DNA of 64,000 bases from Microbulbifer sp. A4B17 (GCF_003076275.1 NZ_CP029064.1:434001-498000); one strand, 5' to 3'. Shown: positions 18,965 to 28,619, counted from the first letter of the stretch. Made by a program: numbers and translations. The notes: a model not told the origin generated them from the sequence alone.

Positions 18965-19351
18965 CTAGCGCAAGTTGCTGATACAGCGGTTATACTCGCG
19001 TATATAAATTTTACCACCTACTGCAGGGTTAGCGTTTGCCATATCTGCAGCGGCATTCATACACCCTTCGACCTGGTCTCTAGTCAGGCCCCAGGCTTGG
19101 GGGCGAGGCTGTGAACCACGGATGTACATGTCTCTCGGATTCTCATAGCTGCGGATCGCAGTGGGGGGCTGTACTCTATAGAAATAACGGCCCTGCTCGT
19201 TAAAGGCATAGAAGGTATTACCACTTTGGTAATAAGTTTTGCCTAGAATCTGTACCGGTTCAGCATTAGATGGGAGGCGCGTCATGCGGTCATCTGCATA
19301 ACTGAAACCTGCAATAGAACACAAGAGCACCATTGAAACAAGATATCGCAT
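18965..19351 (-). CDS. small exported protein related to the one at 47006
   Basis: I chose the ATG at 19351, with AGGAG about 10 bases upstream and a following signal peptide (MRYLVSMVLLCSIAGFSYA); the longer frame to 19486 lacks these. The mature protein of about 109 residues begins DDRMTRLPSNAEPVQILGKTYYQSGNTFYAFNE and continues RYFYRVQPP. This matches QDRVDRLPPGSEPVKVNNQTFFYNNGYFYRK...YTRVEPP in the protein at 47006-47578, so the two are paralogues (a DUF6515-like pattern). The short aromatic strand repeats suggest a small beta-rich surface or periplasmic domain. Two cysteines near the end (EGCMNAA and NRCISNL) may pair. Function unknown. Confidence 0.8.
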   Translation of the reverse strand: MRYLVSMVLLCSIAGFSYADDRMTRLPSNAEPVQILGKTYYQSGNTFYAFNEQGRYFYRVQPPTAIRSYENPRDMYIRGSQPRPQAWGLTRDQVEGCMNAAADMANANPAVGGKIYIREYNRCISNLR

Positions 19352-20042
19352 AACGTCTACTCCTTCTCCTAGTTTGGCCACAAGTCTACTCAAACTAGGG
19401 AGGTGTCCCAATGTGCGGTAATGGAAGTTTCGGTTGTTGTAAAGGTATGTTTTAAGACCTGATCGAGATAACGACCCTGAATTCAATAGGTATTTTTTAC
19501 ATAAATGGGTTAAAGCAAAGAAAATATTCTAGATTATGTTTTTTTTATAGTAATCAAGACTTTTTTCTGGGAAGCCCTGCTAGAAAACGTATCTGTAAAA
19601 GTATGGGGCTGCGTCAGGGTAAACAATAAAAGGGAAGCAACTTTATATCTTCCTCTCAATACAAATCCTATTTAAGGGAAGTAAGCGAAAGATTTAAAGT
19701 ATCAGATTTCTAGTTTTTTAATTTTCAATATCGCCTTTTCTTAGGGAATCTCTAGAAATTTTCATGAATATCCACAGGCTTTTTTGAGGCGGCCTTAAGC
19801 GATAGTCTGCTTTAGTGCATAGCTGCTTCTGTGGTGATTCTTTCAGACTTGCTCAGAGCCTTTAAACTGCAGGTTTTGTTAATTGTTTAAGCTGGTACTT
19901 AGCCCTGTAGATGAAAGAGGCAGACCTATATCCTCTGCTTGAGGGAGAATCATCGCTTCTACCAAGTAACGTGGCTCCTGTCGCACCAATAGCTTCATAA
20001 TCTGATAACATCGGCGCAAATCCCTTCGTTAGATGAACTTTT
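19352..20042. other. intergenic region between divergent genes
   Basis: About 690 bases between the small exported gene (minus) and the DUF945 gene (plus). The minus-strand frame 19862-20182 runs into the DUF945 coding sequence and has no recognisable content. I see no RNA gene; it presumably holds both promoters. Confidence 0.55.
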
Positions 20043-21287
20043 ATGAAACTGTTGCGTTCACTTCTATTCGTTGTGCTTGCCCTGATGGTGATATCTGCAC
20101 TGGCTGCGCCGGGTTTTATCGGTCCCAAAGTGGAGGAGATATGGAAGCAACAGTTGGGCAGGTTACAGGGGGGCAACTCCACGGGCTATAAGCGTGGTTG
20201 GTTTGGCGCCGAGACCAATACCGAAGTTGCATTGCCGGATGGCACTACCCAGCTCAGCACAGAAATTCACCATGGCCCTGTGTTGCTCACTTCCAAAGGG
20301 CCGCGCCTGGGGGTGGTTTACACCGAGACCCGCCTGGAACTCGACCAGCTACAGCCTGAGTTACGCGCTCAATTGGAATCCATTTATGGTGCTTTACAGG
20401 CCAGCCCAGTGGTTCTGGAAACTCTGGTAACCGCCGACAACCGTGTATTGAATACCTTGCGTCTGGAACCCTTTAAGAATACTGGCTCCTTTGGCGAGTT
20501 GGAATTTGGGGGCGGTGAGATTGCGGTATCTACGGATTACAGCGGTGCTGTGCTGAACGGTATTGTGGAACTTGGGAGCTTGCGCCAAATACGCGATGGT
20601 ATTGAAGTACTGTTTACTGAGCCTCTCAAGGGGGAGTTTGAGTACACGCCCGGTGAGGGTGGTAGTGCGGAACTGCGCTTGTCGTTACTGAGGACTGAAT
20701 CGGACTCCGGCCCGGTTCAGTTGCGCGATGTCACCCTGGACTTGAACCTGGAAGAGCTGGCTGCCCAGACTCTGAAAATAGTCAGTGACCTGCAGCTGCC
20801 CACGGTGGACTCTGCAACACCGATTACCTCAGTGCGTCAGCAGATGACCCTGCCGCGAATTAAGACTGCAGACCTTGGGCATTACCTGCGTGTTTTGTTG
20901 CCCGCTCCTGAGCGGAATTGGGCTCGTGAAATGAGCCGGCCGTTGCGTCTGGAGCAACAGCTGGCGATTCAATCCCGAAATGGCCCGGTGCTGGTGGATG
21001 CTGATATTGACTGGCGTGGTATGCGCAAATCCTCCCGTCAAGGTGCCAGCGAGATCAACCAGTGGCTCAAACCACTGAAGGGCAGCATGACATTAAGCGC
21101 TGCGGAGCAAGCGCTTTTACAGTCCCCCCTTGTGGGGCAGACAATGCTTTTGCGAGATTATGGCCTGTTGATCGAGGACAACGGTGAGCTGCAAATGTAT
21201 CTCAAGGTCAACCGTGGCCAGCTGGAAGTGAATGGAGAACAGTTGCCGGCGGACCTGTTTGTAATGGCCCTTACCGGCAAATTCTGA
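20043..21287 (+). CDS. DUF945 (YdgA-like) envelope protein
   Basis: A 414-residue protein anchored or exported by one N-terminal hydrophobic segment (MKLLRSLLFVVLALMVISALAAPGFIGPKVEE). The rest is long alternating beta sequence of the DUF945 family (YdgA/YihF of E. coli), which is predicted periplasmic and has no established enzymatic role. Family features include the GxFxxxTNTEVALPDG-like stretch after residue 55, IHHGPVLLTSKGPRLG and the C-terminal GQLEVNGEQLP. It is convergent with PEP carboxylase, and two GC hairpins lie between the stops. The ribosome site at the start is weak (GATGAAC). Confidence 0.82.
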   Translation: MKLLRSLLFVVLALMVISALAAPGFIGPKVEEIWKQQLGRLQGGNSTGYKRGWFGAETNTEVALPDGTTQLSTEIHHGPVLLTSKGPRLGVVYTETRLELDQLQPELRAQLESIYGALQASPVVLETLVTADNRVLNTLRLEPFKNTGSFGELEFGGGEIAVSTDYSGAVLNGIVELGSLRQIRDGIEVLFTEPLKGEFEYTPGEGGSAELRLSLLRTESDSGPVQLRDVTLDLNLEELAAQTLKIVSDLQLPTVDSATPITSVRQQMTLPRIKTADLGHYLRVLLPAPERNWAREMSRPLRLEQQLAIQSRNGPVLVDADIDWRGMRKSSRQGASEINQWLKPLKGSMTLSAAEQALLQSPLVGQTMLLRDYGLLIEDNGELQMYLKVNRGQLEVNGEQLPADLFVMALTGKF

Positions 21288-21297
21288 TTGCCTGGAT

Positions 21298-21341
21298 GCC
21301 AGCTGCTATCCCGGCAGCTGGCCCCAAACCGCAGCTGCGGT
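21298..21341. terminator. pair of GC hairpins between convergent genes
   Basis: First a nine-base stem GCCAGCTGC / GCAGCTGGC at 21298-21322, then a perfect 14-base palindrome ACCGCAGCTGCGGT at 21328-21341. They lie between the DUF945 stop (21287) and the PEP carboxylase stop (21358) and could serve both transcripts. No T-run is present. Confidence 0.5.
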
Positions 21342-21357
21342 GCAGCCGCTAAGATCT

Positions 21358-24021
21358 CTAGCCCGTATTGCGCATGCCCGCTGCAATTCCTGCGATCGTG
21401 ACCATCAGCGCACTTTCCAAAACCGCATCACTTTCCCGTTCACGCAAACGCGCCATCAGTTCAGCCTGTAACAGGTGCAATGGATCGGTGTAGGGGTCGC
21501 GTACACGAATGGACCAACGCATAACAGGGTTGTTATCCAGTAAGCTCTCCCGTCCGGTGAGCTGCTTTAAAGCCTCTACTGTATGTGCGAGCCGCTCGCG
21601 CAAACTGACGCCCAGGTGGATAAGGTCTGTATCTTTGGTGAGCCGTTCTTCATACCAGGAGGCGACGCGGGGATCAGCTTTGGCCAGTACCATTTCGAGC
21701 ATATCCACAACGCCCTGGAAGAAGGGCCATTGACGGCTCATATCCTGCAGAATATCGGTTTCATCTGCGTGCTTAAGGGCGTTCTCCAGGGCGGCGCCCG
21801 TGCCCAGCCAGGCCGGCAACATCAATCGTATCTGGGTCCAGGCAAAAACCCAGGGAATTGCCCGCAGTGATTCGACACCGCCACCGGGTTTGCGCCTCGC
21901 CGGGCGGCTGCCCAGAGCCAGGCGGCTAAGCTCGGTTTCCGGTGTTACGGTGCGCAAGTAAGCTACCAGGGCGGGATCGTCCTGCACTACTTCCCGGTAG
22001 TTGCCGACAGAGACTTCGGTGAGTCGGTCCATCTCCGCGCGCCATTCTGAGCGCGGCTCTGCTGGAGGCATCAGTGTTGCCTCCAGAGTTGAGGCGACAT
22101 ACTGCTCCAGATTGTAAGCGGCTACGGAGGGGCGGCCGTATTTAAAACGAATCATCTCTCCCTGTTCGGTAACGCGAATGCGCCCTGCTATAGATCCTGG
22201 AGGCTGTGACAACAGGGCCATGCGGGTAGGTGAGCCGCCACGGGATATGGAGCCACCTCGGCCGTGAAAAAGGGTCAGGGGGATACCGTGGTTGCGGAAT
22301 ATCCCGGTGAGGGCTTCCTGTGTGCGGTATTGGGCCCAGGCAGCGCCCAGGAAGCCGGCGTCTTTGGCGGAGTCTGAGTAGCCGATCATCACTTCCTGTC
22401 CGTCGAGCACTCGCTGCTTGTACAGGGGAATATTCAACAGGGTACTCATGGTGGCAGCTGCACCATCGAGGTCGTCGAGGGTTTCAAACAGGGGAACCAC
22501 TCGCATTGGCTCCTGCACCCCGGCAATTTTTTGCAGCAGCATTACCGCGAGAACATCGGAAGGTGTGGTGGCCATAGAGATAACATAGGCACCTAACCCC
22601 TCAGGGCCTTGCTCGGCAATGACCTTGCAGGTCTGTAAGACCTCGCTAACCTCATCGTCACAACAGTCACTGCGGTAGAAATTCTCGTCAACCAGCGGAC
22701 GACGGCTGTCCAGTTCGGATACCAGGAATTCCAGCTTCTCCTCCTCGTTCCAGCTACTGTAATTGCCCATGCCCAGATAGCGCGTAATGGCATCCAGGGT
22801 GTCGGCGTGGCGAGTGGACTCCTGCCGTATATCCAAGCGCAGCAGGGTGATACCGAAGCAGTTGAGTCGCCTCAAGGTGTCCTTGAGCTGGCCGTCGGCG
22901 ATTGCAGAGAGGCCCACAGCCCGAAGGGAGCGGTCAATCAGGCTCAATTCGTCGGCCAATTGTTCGCTGGTGGTAAAACCGAGGCCCGAAGGCTCTGCGC
23001 GCCGCCCAATGCGGGCCTCCATTTTCTCCCGAGTAATTTGCAGCCGGTCTCGAACCTGGCGCAGTACCAGGCGATAGGGTTCGTGGCTGGGGCCGGTGCG
23101 GTTCAGAAACTCCTCGCTGGCGCGGTGCATGGACAGGTCTGCGAGCAGGTTTTCCACATCGCGGAGATAGAGGTCGGCCGCCATCCAGCGGGCCAGGTGC
23201 AGGACCTCCCGAGTGACGCCAGCGGTAACATTGGGGTTACCGTCCCGGTCTCCCCCCATCCAGGAGGCAAAGTGGATAGGAACCCAGTCCACCGGCAAAG
23301 AGGGCAGCTTGGCAAGGGCCAATTCGTTATCCATTTCCCGCATACTTCTGGGAACCGCCTGCCACAGGGATTGTTCGATAGTGGCAAATCCCCACCTCGC
23401 TTCGTCAACCGGGGTGGGCCTGGAGCGGCGGATCTCGTCGGTGCTCCAGGCGGACAGAATCTGCTCCTGTAGGTGGCGGCGTAAATCCAGGGATTCCTCA
23501 GTAGTCAGGTCCGGTCTATCGAGAGTGTTGAGTAAATCCGCAACCCGATCATATTTGCGAATCAGCGTGCGGCGGGTAACTTCGGTGGGGTGAGCGGTGA
23601 GGACTAGTTCTACGGATAGCTCTTTGAGCGTTGCGTGGATTTCATCTGGAGATTTGCCCGCCTTGCTCAATTCCGCCAGTACCTGGCGCAGGCCGCGATC
23701 GGTATCGGGATCTCCGGGAAAGCGCTGATGCTGGCGGTGAAGGCGTTCGCGATGGCGCTGTTCGGCAATATTGGCCAAGTTAAGGAATTGGCTGAATGCG
23801 CGGGCCACTTCCAACAGGGTTTCGTCATCAAGAGGGTCGAGTAATTGTCGCAGGTGGTCCACCTGCATCGCGCCCTTGCTGCGGCTCTCCACGGCCGCCT
23901 GGCGAATGGTTTCTACAGTATCGAAAAGCGGCTCGCCAACCTGATCACGCAATACTGCGCCGAGTTCTTCTCCCAGCAGGCGTACATCTTCCCGTAGCGG
24001 GGCATTCTGGTCCTGGCTCAC
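21358..24021 (-). CDS. ppc: phosphoenolpyruvate carboxylase
   Basis: Adds bicarbonate to PEP to make oxaloacetate, refilling the TCA cycle. I chose the GTG at 24021 (VSQDQNAPLREDVRLLG): AGGGAG precedes it by about 10 bases and the length, 887 residues, fits the family. The frame to 24180 would add 53 untypical residues. The catalytic His is in LTAHPTEVTRRT (residue 144). Also present are MGGDRDGNPNVT, MIGYSDSAKDAG, FHGRGGSISRGG, the glycine loop GSIAGRIRVTEQGEMIRFKYG and the invariant C-terminal MRNTG. It is complete and monocistronic in appearance. Confidence 0.96.
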   Translation of the reverse strand: MSQDQNAPLREDVRLLGEELGAVLRDQVGEPLFDTVETIRQAAVESRSKGAMQVDHLRQLLDPLDDETLLEVARAFSQFLNLANIAEQRHRERLHRQHQRFPGDPDTDRGLRQVLAELSKAGKSPDEIHATLKELSVELVLTAHPTEVTRRTLIRKYDRVADLLNTLDRPDLTTEESLDLRRHLQEQILSAWSTDEIRRSRPTPVDEARWGFATIEQSLWQAVPRSMREMDNELALAKLPSLPVDWVPIHFASWMGGDRDGNPNVTAGVTREVLHLARWMAADLYLRDVENLLADLSMHRASEEFLNRTGPSHEPYRLVLRQVRDRLQITREKMEARIGRRAEPSGLGFTTSEQLADELSLIDRSLRAVGLSAIADGQLKDTLRRLNCFGITLLRLDIRQESTRHADTLDAITRYLGMGNYSSWNEEEKLEFLVSELDSRRPLVDENFYRSDCCDDEVSEVLQTCKVIAEQGPEGLGAYVISMATTPSDVLAVMLLQKIAGVQEPMRVVPLFETLDDLDGAAATMSTLLNIPLYKQRVLDGQEVMIGYSDSAKDAGFLGAAWAQYRTQEALTGIFRNHGIPLTLFHGRGGSISRGGSPTRMALLSQPPGSIAGRIRVTEQGEMIRFKYGRPSVAAYNLEQYVASTLEATLMPPAEPRSEWRAEMDRLTEVSVGNYREVVQDDPALVAYLRTVTPETELSRLALGSRPARRKPGGGVESLRAIPWVFAWTQIRLMLPAWLGTGAALENALKHADETDILQDMSRQWPFFQGVVDMLEMVLAKADPRVASWYEERLTKDTDLIHLGVSLRERLAHTVEALKQLTGRESLLDNNPVMRWSIRVRDPYTDPLHLLQAELMARLRERESDAVLESALMVTIAGIAAGMRNTG

Positions 24022-24302
24022 GAATCTATTTCTCCCTGTTAACAACGTGGTGAAAGTAAATCGAATGGCATGTTCGCATACTTTGCTCCAAAGCATGCAA
24101 TGTTGCAGTTGCAACCTTTGACGGATATGGGGTTGAGAATATAGCTGAGAAAAGATCACCACAGGCTTGTGGTTATTCAATTGATATTATCTTTATCGGT
24201 GCGGGAAGGTGGTTATTTGTAATGAGAAAATTCTGAATTAATTATCTATGGGATTTAAATGGGCCCAAAATAGATTGGACCCAAAAATCGAAATACTCAT
24301 AG

Positions 24303-24656
24303 TTAATATGCGGGACGGCGGTCGATCAGCACCAGCCATCCGCGAATAACCCGATAGATTACCCACACCCAGTTAATCGCAAGAATCAGGTAGCCCAGCC
24401 CCAATATCCAAATGGTCAGGGAGCCAACAATAGTCCACAGTAACCAAAACCAGAAAGTGCGAATCTGCCAGCGAAAGTGTGATTCAGCCAGGGTGCCGCG
24501 AACATCACTGCGCTTGAAGTAGTTGATCAATACCCCTATAAAAAATGGTATTGCAGTAAATAAGCTGATCGCCTGGATCAGGTAAACCATGATGGCCAGG
24601 TCGCGTCCACTTTGTTCTCGGGCTTCCTGGCTGCGTTCGGGATACTGCTCTGACAT
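24303..24656 (-). CDS. DUF4870-like small membrane protein
   Basis: A 117-residue protein with three hydrophobic segments at about residues 24-46, 68-84 and 86-102. The stretch YFKRSDVRGTLAESHFRWQIRTFWFWLLW is the hallmark of the DUF4870/YidH-like group, where a conserved H-RWQ segment sits between membrane spans. Function is not established. The ribosome site (AAAAAGG) is good. It lies between PEP carboxylase and the receiver-domain protein, on the same strand but with gaps of 280 and 170 bases, so it is probably transcribed alone. Confidence 0.75.
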   Translation of the reverse strand: MSEQYPERSQEAREQSGRDLAIMVYLIQAISLFTAIPFFIGVLINYFKRSDVRGTLAESHFRWQIRTFWFWLLWTIVGSLTIWILGLGYLILAINWVWVIYRVIRGWLVLIDRRPAY

Positions 24657-24825
24657 AACCTTTTTCTCTCTGCTATTTACTCCAATATAGTGTGGTGCAA
24701 ATAGTGCTTTTCAACTTGGCTGCGCTGGGATGGCCTATTTGTGCGGTGGGCTGCAGGGGTGTCCCCAGGCGAACTATTACCCGCTAGCAGTGTGTGGGCT
24801 TTGGATTGGGCCACACCACTAATAT

Positions 24826-26199
24826 TTATTTAAGTGCCCACTCCGTGTGAACATTGCGTTCGCGCCAGGCCTTTAGCTGCCGCACGGATTCGCGCATAAG
24901 CTGTAACAGTTCTGTGCGCTGTTGGCGACAGTGCTCCCTCTCACTATCGATGGAGAGGTTGGCGGCGAGGGTGCGCAGACGAGACGCTATTGTTTCCAGG
25001 CCGACTTCAACAGCAGAGCGAGCCAGCTTTTGCGCCTGCTGTTCCGCATCCAGCCAGTGACGGCCGGTAATAGCGCTGGTCAGCGATGTAACGTGTTTTG
25101 GCAGTGTAGCAGTGCGCTCGCTGAGTAATTCGGCAAATGTCTGGTGATCTAAAGTATCCCTCAGGCGGAACAGGGTATTGGCATTCAGGAGGCGAGTGGG
25201 TTTTGCCCCTTGGGGGCCGGCGATGCCCTGGCTCCGACGAACGGCCCAGCTCAACAGTTGCATCAGTTGCCGATCGCCGATGGGGTGGGTTAATACACCG
25301 GTAAATCCCCTGGCCTGGTAGCGCTCTTTATCGCCGGAGCTGGCATTTTGTAATAGGGCAAAAATAGGTAATTCCGCGCCTCTCTCTCGGCGGATTTCCC
25401 GCACTGCTTCAACGCCGTCCATCAGTGGAAGGTGGGTATCGGTTAAAATCAGGTCAAATTTCTTTTGCAATGCAGCGCTGCTGCCATCGATCCCGTTGCA
25501 CTCCCGCTGTATTTTATGGCCCATGCTTTCCAAAGTGGGTTGCAGGGAGTCGTGCTTATTATTTTCAATGAGTAATACTGATAACTGCTTGCCGGGAGTG
25601 CGTTGATTTTCAGTGGGTAGTTTCAGCTCCACTGTTTCAACATTGCCGCACTGGTGTAAATCCTCAAGGGATTTAAGGACGCTGTTTAATTGTCTTTTTC
25701 CAATTTCTACCAGGGCGCGAGTATTGTTGTCCTCGCTGCGAGCCAATAAGTTTAGAGTGCCGAGAAGTGTATCCAGGGGGTGCTGCAAGTGGTGCCGGGT
25801 TATGGTGAGGAGATCGGATTTCTCATGACGCAATTGCTCCAGCTCACTTCGGGCATCAGACAGCTGTTTTTCCAATGCGGTAAATTCACTGTTGCGGCTG
25901 TGTACCTGTTGGAAAAGATTACTATTTTCCTTGCTCAAATTTTTAAGTCTAGCGTTGCTGTCATGGGCCAAATGCCGCAACTTAGCTTGTCTATTTATTG
26001 CAAAAGCACAAACCATTAATAGAAGAACAGCGGGTATTCCCACCCAAAAGAGTGGAACCTGACTTTTTAGCGTGGCGATAACATTGGCCTGTGCAGTGCT
26101 CGATAAAAATACTGAGCCCAATACCAAAAAGCCGAGGCAAATGGCACGTAAGAATACGTGGCGCGGGGGGACTCCCCCAGATAAAGTGGTTTCTATCAT
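24826..26199 (-). CDS. degenerate hybrid sensor: HisKA-like, receiver and Hpt-like segments
   Basis: A signalling protein without its ATPase. From the TTG-based numbering (start 26211; the ATG at 26199 is residue 5) there are two hydrophobic segments (21-42 and 53-72), a coiled coil (85-133) and a HisKA-like dimerisation helix with TRHHLQHPLDTLLGTLNLL (H140/H141). There is no HATPase domain with N, G1 or G2 boxes. A receiver domain follows (209-322) with the phosphoacceptor DTHLPLMDG (D258), but the conserved Lys is replaced in LTHPIG. A helical tail resembles an Hpt domain but lacks the HxxKG histidine. It may act as a scaffold or phosphate sink for other kinases. The start is uncertain. Confidence 0.75.
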   Translation of the reverse strand: MIETTLSGGVPPRHVFLRAICLGFLVLGSVFLSSTAQANVIATLKSQVPLFWVGIPAVLLLMVCAFAINRQAKLRHLAHDSNARLKNLSKENSNLFQQVHSRNSEFTALEKQLSDARSELEQLRHEKSDLLTITRHHLQHPLDTLLGTLNLLARSEDNNTRALVEIGKRQLNSVLKSLEDLHQCGNVETVELKLPTENQRTPGKQLSVLLIENNKHDSLQPTLESMGHKIQRECNGIDGSSAALQKKFDLILTDTHLPLMDGVEAVREIRRERGAELPIFALLQNASSGDKERYQARGFTGVLTHPIGDRQLMQLLSWAVRRSQGIAGPQGAKPTRLLNANTLFRLRDTLDHQTFAELLSERTATLPKHVTSLTSAITGRHWLDAEQQAQKLARSAVEVGLETIASRLRTLAANLSIDSEREHCRQQRTELLQLMRESVRQLKAWRERNVHTEWALK

Positions 26200-26573
26200 C
26201 CTTGTAACCAACGTTATTTAAATTGGACTAGATCCTGCAGTCCAAAAAGGTTTTTATACGACTTGTTTTAATGGATACCTAGGCACATCGAAGATTTTTG
26301 ATACTGCAATAAGGCTGCTTTTGGTACAAGGGAAATTTTTTCGCTGTCGTGAAAATTGTGGTGGCGCCTCAGTAATCGTACCAATGGGCAAGTTGCCTGG
26401 TGGCCCCGTAAGTTCTGCCCTGGGATTGAGCGGACAGCTAATGGGCGGAGAGATAATCTACAGATTGCATCTGATTACATGGAGGGATCTGGTGGCAATT
26501 AATGGGAAAAGGGGTGTGATTTGGCGACAACCTGGGAGCAGATTGCACTGGGGTTATCGCCAGGAAATCGATT
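26200..26573. other. intergenic region, no gene seen
   Basis: About 370 bases between the receiver-domain gene and the racemase gene, both on the minus strand. A plus-strand frame (26321-26704) runs into the racemase antisense and has no recognisable content. Confidence 0.55.
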
Positions 26574-27275
26574 TCAGGCGGCCTGGGGAATACGCTCCTG
26601 CAGTAATTCCAGCATACGCTCTGAAGGGAGGAACAGGCGGATACCATCGCAGTGGGCCAATAATTCCCGATAAAAATAATCGAAATGCGTACAGCCCAAA
26701 ATGAGGATCTGTACCCCACTTTTCACCAGTGCTGAGACTAAGTCATCGAGCGCATGCTGCTGAACGATCATTTCTGCAGCGAGGCCGTCCTCGATGTCTT
26801 CTACGATTTGCAGGTTGCCGATACCAATGACTTTGGCCGTCGTATTGCGCTCGAGTATTTCTCGTTCGATGTTGGCGCAGCTCTGGCAGTTGGCGGCGAG
26901 TAGTCCAAAGTTGCGATAGCGCTGGGTAAGTTCAGCGTATACCTCTAGAGGGGATACCACCTCAATGGGGGAGGCGGCTTTCACTGCTGTCATATCCACC
27001 GCACCGGAAAGTGAGTTGCAATAGATCATGGCCGCTTCCGCGCCAGCTTGGTACAGCTGTTCTATGGCTTCGATTAACTGCTTTGTGAGAGCGTCGCGCT
27101 CCAGTGCCTGCAATTGGGTTTGGGCCTGGGGAGAGGACGATAGGGACAGGCCCACTCCACGAAGCTGGCGTGCGGCGAGGAAGTCCAATCCGAAGCGGGT
27201 ATCTGTGGGGGTGCCGGCGACCACGCCAACGGTCATAGAACTGTTTTCAATGGCGTTATCGGTCAACACAGTCAT
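26574..27275 (-). CDS. aspartate/glutamate racemase-family protein
   Basis: A two-domain cofactor-independent racemase of 233 residues. The two catalytic cysteines are both present: C86 in MIYCNSLSGA and C195 in LILGCTHFDYF. The N-terminus MTVGVVAGTPTDTRFG matches the substrate-binding start of Asp/Glu racemases. It could racemise aspartate, glutamate or a related amino acid; the sequence does not tell which. The start has AAAGGA 6 bases ahead. An alanine-exporter gene lies 40 bases upstream on the same strand, so the two may form an amino-acid unit. Confidence 0.85.
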   Translation of the reverse strand: MTVLTDNAIENSSMTVGVVAGTPTDTRFGLDFLAARQLRGVGLSLSSSPQAQTQLQALERDALTKQLIEAIEQLYQAGAEAAMIYCNSLSGAVDMTAVKAASPIEVVSPLEVYAELTQRYRNFGLLAANCQSCANIEREILERNTTAKVIGIGNLQIVEDIEDGLAAEMIVQQHALDDLVSALVKSGVQILILGCTHFDYFYRELLAHCDGIRLFLPSERMLELLQERIPQAA

Positions 27276-27314
27276 GTTCCTTTCTCGTGATGCTTAATCG
27301 AGTATCGGTGCCCC

Positions 27315-27812
27315 TCAGGCAGCGCGCCTACTCCACAGGGGGGCCAGTGTATTAATCCACACTCGGCGCACCCAGTCGAGATAAATTCCATAGGGTCGCC
27401 CGAGAGCCCCTGCGATCAGCATGAATGTAATACTGGCGGTGGCAATTTCGTCCCAGCTGGCGCCACCGAGGCGCATATTGGCCATATAAAGCGGGAACTG
27501 GAAACTGAGGAAGACAAAAGTATCAACCAGGTAGGCATTGATAAAACCACCGCCGCCAAAACGGTTCACAATCCAGCAACGATACATGCTGAACGGGCGG
27601 GCGATAAGGGTATTAAAAACCAGAGCCATCAGGCGGACTTTCAAATGTTCGCTCCAGCTCATACCAGCCAGAACCAGCTCGATGGGGATTGCCACGGCCC
27701 AGGAGAAGCTGTTCATGGCGAAAATGTCCAGCACGAAGTCCCAGCGGCGCGCACCAGAGGCCTTTTCTTCAGGGGCATCTGGACTGGATGGTGATAGTGC
27801 GGGCGCGGACAT
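27315..27812 (-). CDS. alaE: L-alanine exporter, AlaE family
   Basis: Small inner-membrane protein (165 residues from the ATG at 27812) with four hydrophobic segments. Conserved AlaE features are FAMNSFSWAVAIPIELVLAGMSWSEHLKVRL, LIARPFSMYRCW, VDTFVFLSFQFPLYMANM and the end GRPYGIYLDWVRR. In E. coli AlaE removes excess L-alanine and dipeptide-derived alanine. The protein has a longer N-terminal tail (PALSPSSPDAPEEK) than E. coli AlaE. The frame can extend to a GTG at 27842, but GAGG lies only before the ATG. It is followed by the racemase gene after 39 bases. Confidence 0.82.
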   Translation of the reverse strand: MSAPALSPSSPDAPEEKASGARRWDFVLDIFAMNSFSWAVAIPIELVLAGMSWSEHLKVRLMALVFNTLIARPFSMYRCWIVNRFGGGGFINAYLVDTFVFLSFQFPLYMANMRLGGASWDEIATASITFMLIAGALGRPYGIYLDWVRRVWINTLAPLWSRRAA

Positions 27813-28054
27813 TGGGCAAACAACCTCGTAGACAGTGGCCACCGAAACAACTTTGGTGGCAGGCCGGCGATTATATCTACAATTTGCATAAAAGCTAGCC
27901 TTACATCTCGACTGTTAGTTTCTGCCGATACATTTGTCCTAATATTTAATAATTTATTAATCTAACTATCTTGATGTGGAAATATGGCTGCTGGCCACTA
28001 GTGGTTAGCTCCGGTTAATATGCAACTCTTTGCATAAGATGAGTTGGAGTTTTC

Positions 28055-28591
28055 ATGTCCCTGCGCTTTGCCGTTCTGACTTTGCTGGATATTGAGCCCG
28101 GCAGCGGCTACGACTTGAAGCGGCGTTTTGAGCGCAGCGTCTCGCATTTCTGGAGTGCCAGTCATCAGCAGATGTACCGCGAGCTGCACAAGTTGCATGA
28201 AGAGGGTCTGCTGGACTGTGAGGAGATGCCACAGGCAGGCAAGCCAGATAAAAAGGTTTATAGCCTCACCGACCTGGGGCGCACCGAACTGCGGGACTGG
28301 GTCATACAGCCCAGTGCACCGCAGAAGATTCGCGAGCCCTTCCTGGTTAGGATGTTTGCCGGCCACAACCTGAGCAATGATGAGATGCGTCATGCCCTGG
28401 AGGCTCAACTGCGTCAACATTGCAGTTCCCTGGCCAATTACCAGGAGCAAAATGAGCGGGTGTTAAAGAGTGAGAAAGCCCTGCAGGAGCGCTACTGGCT
28501 GGCACATCAAACGTTACTGCTGGGTATTGAGGCGGAAAAGACCTGGATCAGCTGGGCGGAAAATTTGCTGAGACAACTCGATAACCCATAA
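28055..28591 (+). CDS. PadR-family transcriptional regulator
   Basis: A 178-residue repressor-type protein. Residues 1-80 are a winged helix of the PadR family (MSLRFAVLTLLDIEPGSGYDLKRRFERSV..., with QQMYRELHKLHEEGLL and the wing KKVYSLTDLGRTEL). Residues 90-178 form the helical Vir_act_alpha C-terminal dimerisation domain (REPFLVRMFAG...). PadR proteins typically respond to phenolic acids or fatty acids. It is divergent from alaE (240-base gap) and convergent with the ketoacyl synthase gene, sharing a bidirectional terminator. Its target cannot be told from sequence; the neighbouring lipid gene is one possibility. Confidence 0.88.
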   Translation: MSLRFAVLTLLDIEPGSGYDLKRRFERSVSHFWSASHQQMYRELHKLHEEGLLDCEEMPQAGKPDKKVYSLTDLGRTELRDWVIQPSAPQKIREPFLVRMFAGHNLSNDEMRHALEAQLRQHCSSLANYQEQNERVLKSEKALQERYWLAHQTLLLGIEAEKTWISWAENLLRQLDNP

Positions 28592-28619
28592 AAAAACCGG
28601 GCTATGCCCGGTTTTTTTA
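28589..28619. terminator. bidirectional Rho-independent terminator
   Basis: Stem CCGGGC / GCCCGG with a three-base loop, flanked by A6-7 on the left and T7 on the right. It serves the PadR gene and the convergent ketoacyl synthase gene. Confidence 0.93.

Noticed and set aside
19862..20182. Minus-strand frame overlapping the DUF945 start
   Set aside because: It covers the DUF945 signal sequence antisense, has no domain or signal peptide, and its upstream half shows no coding bias.
22807..23472. Plus-strand frame of 221 codons
   Set aside because: It is the antisense shadow of PEP carboxylase; its composition mirrors that gene's codon pattern.
26321..26704. Plus-strand frame of 127 codons
   Set aside because: Half of it is antisense to the racemase gene, and the other half has no recognisable content.
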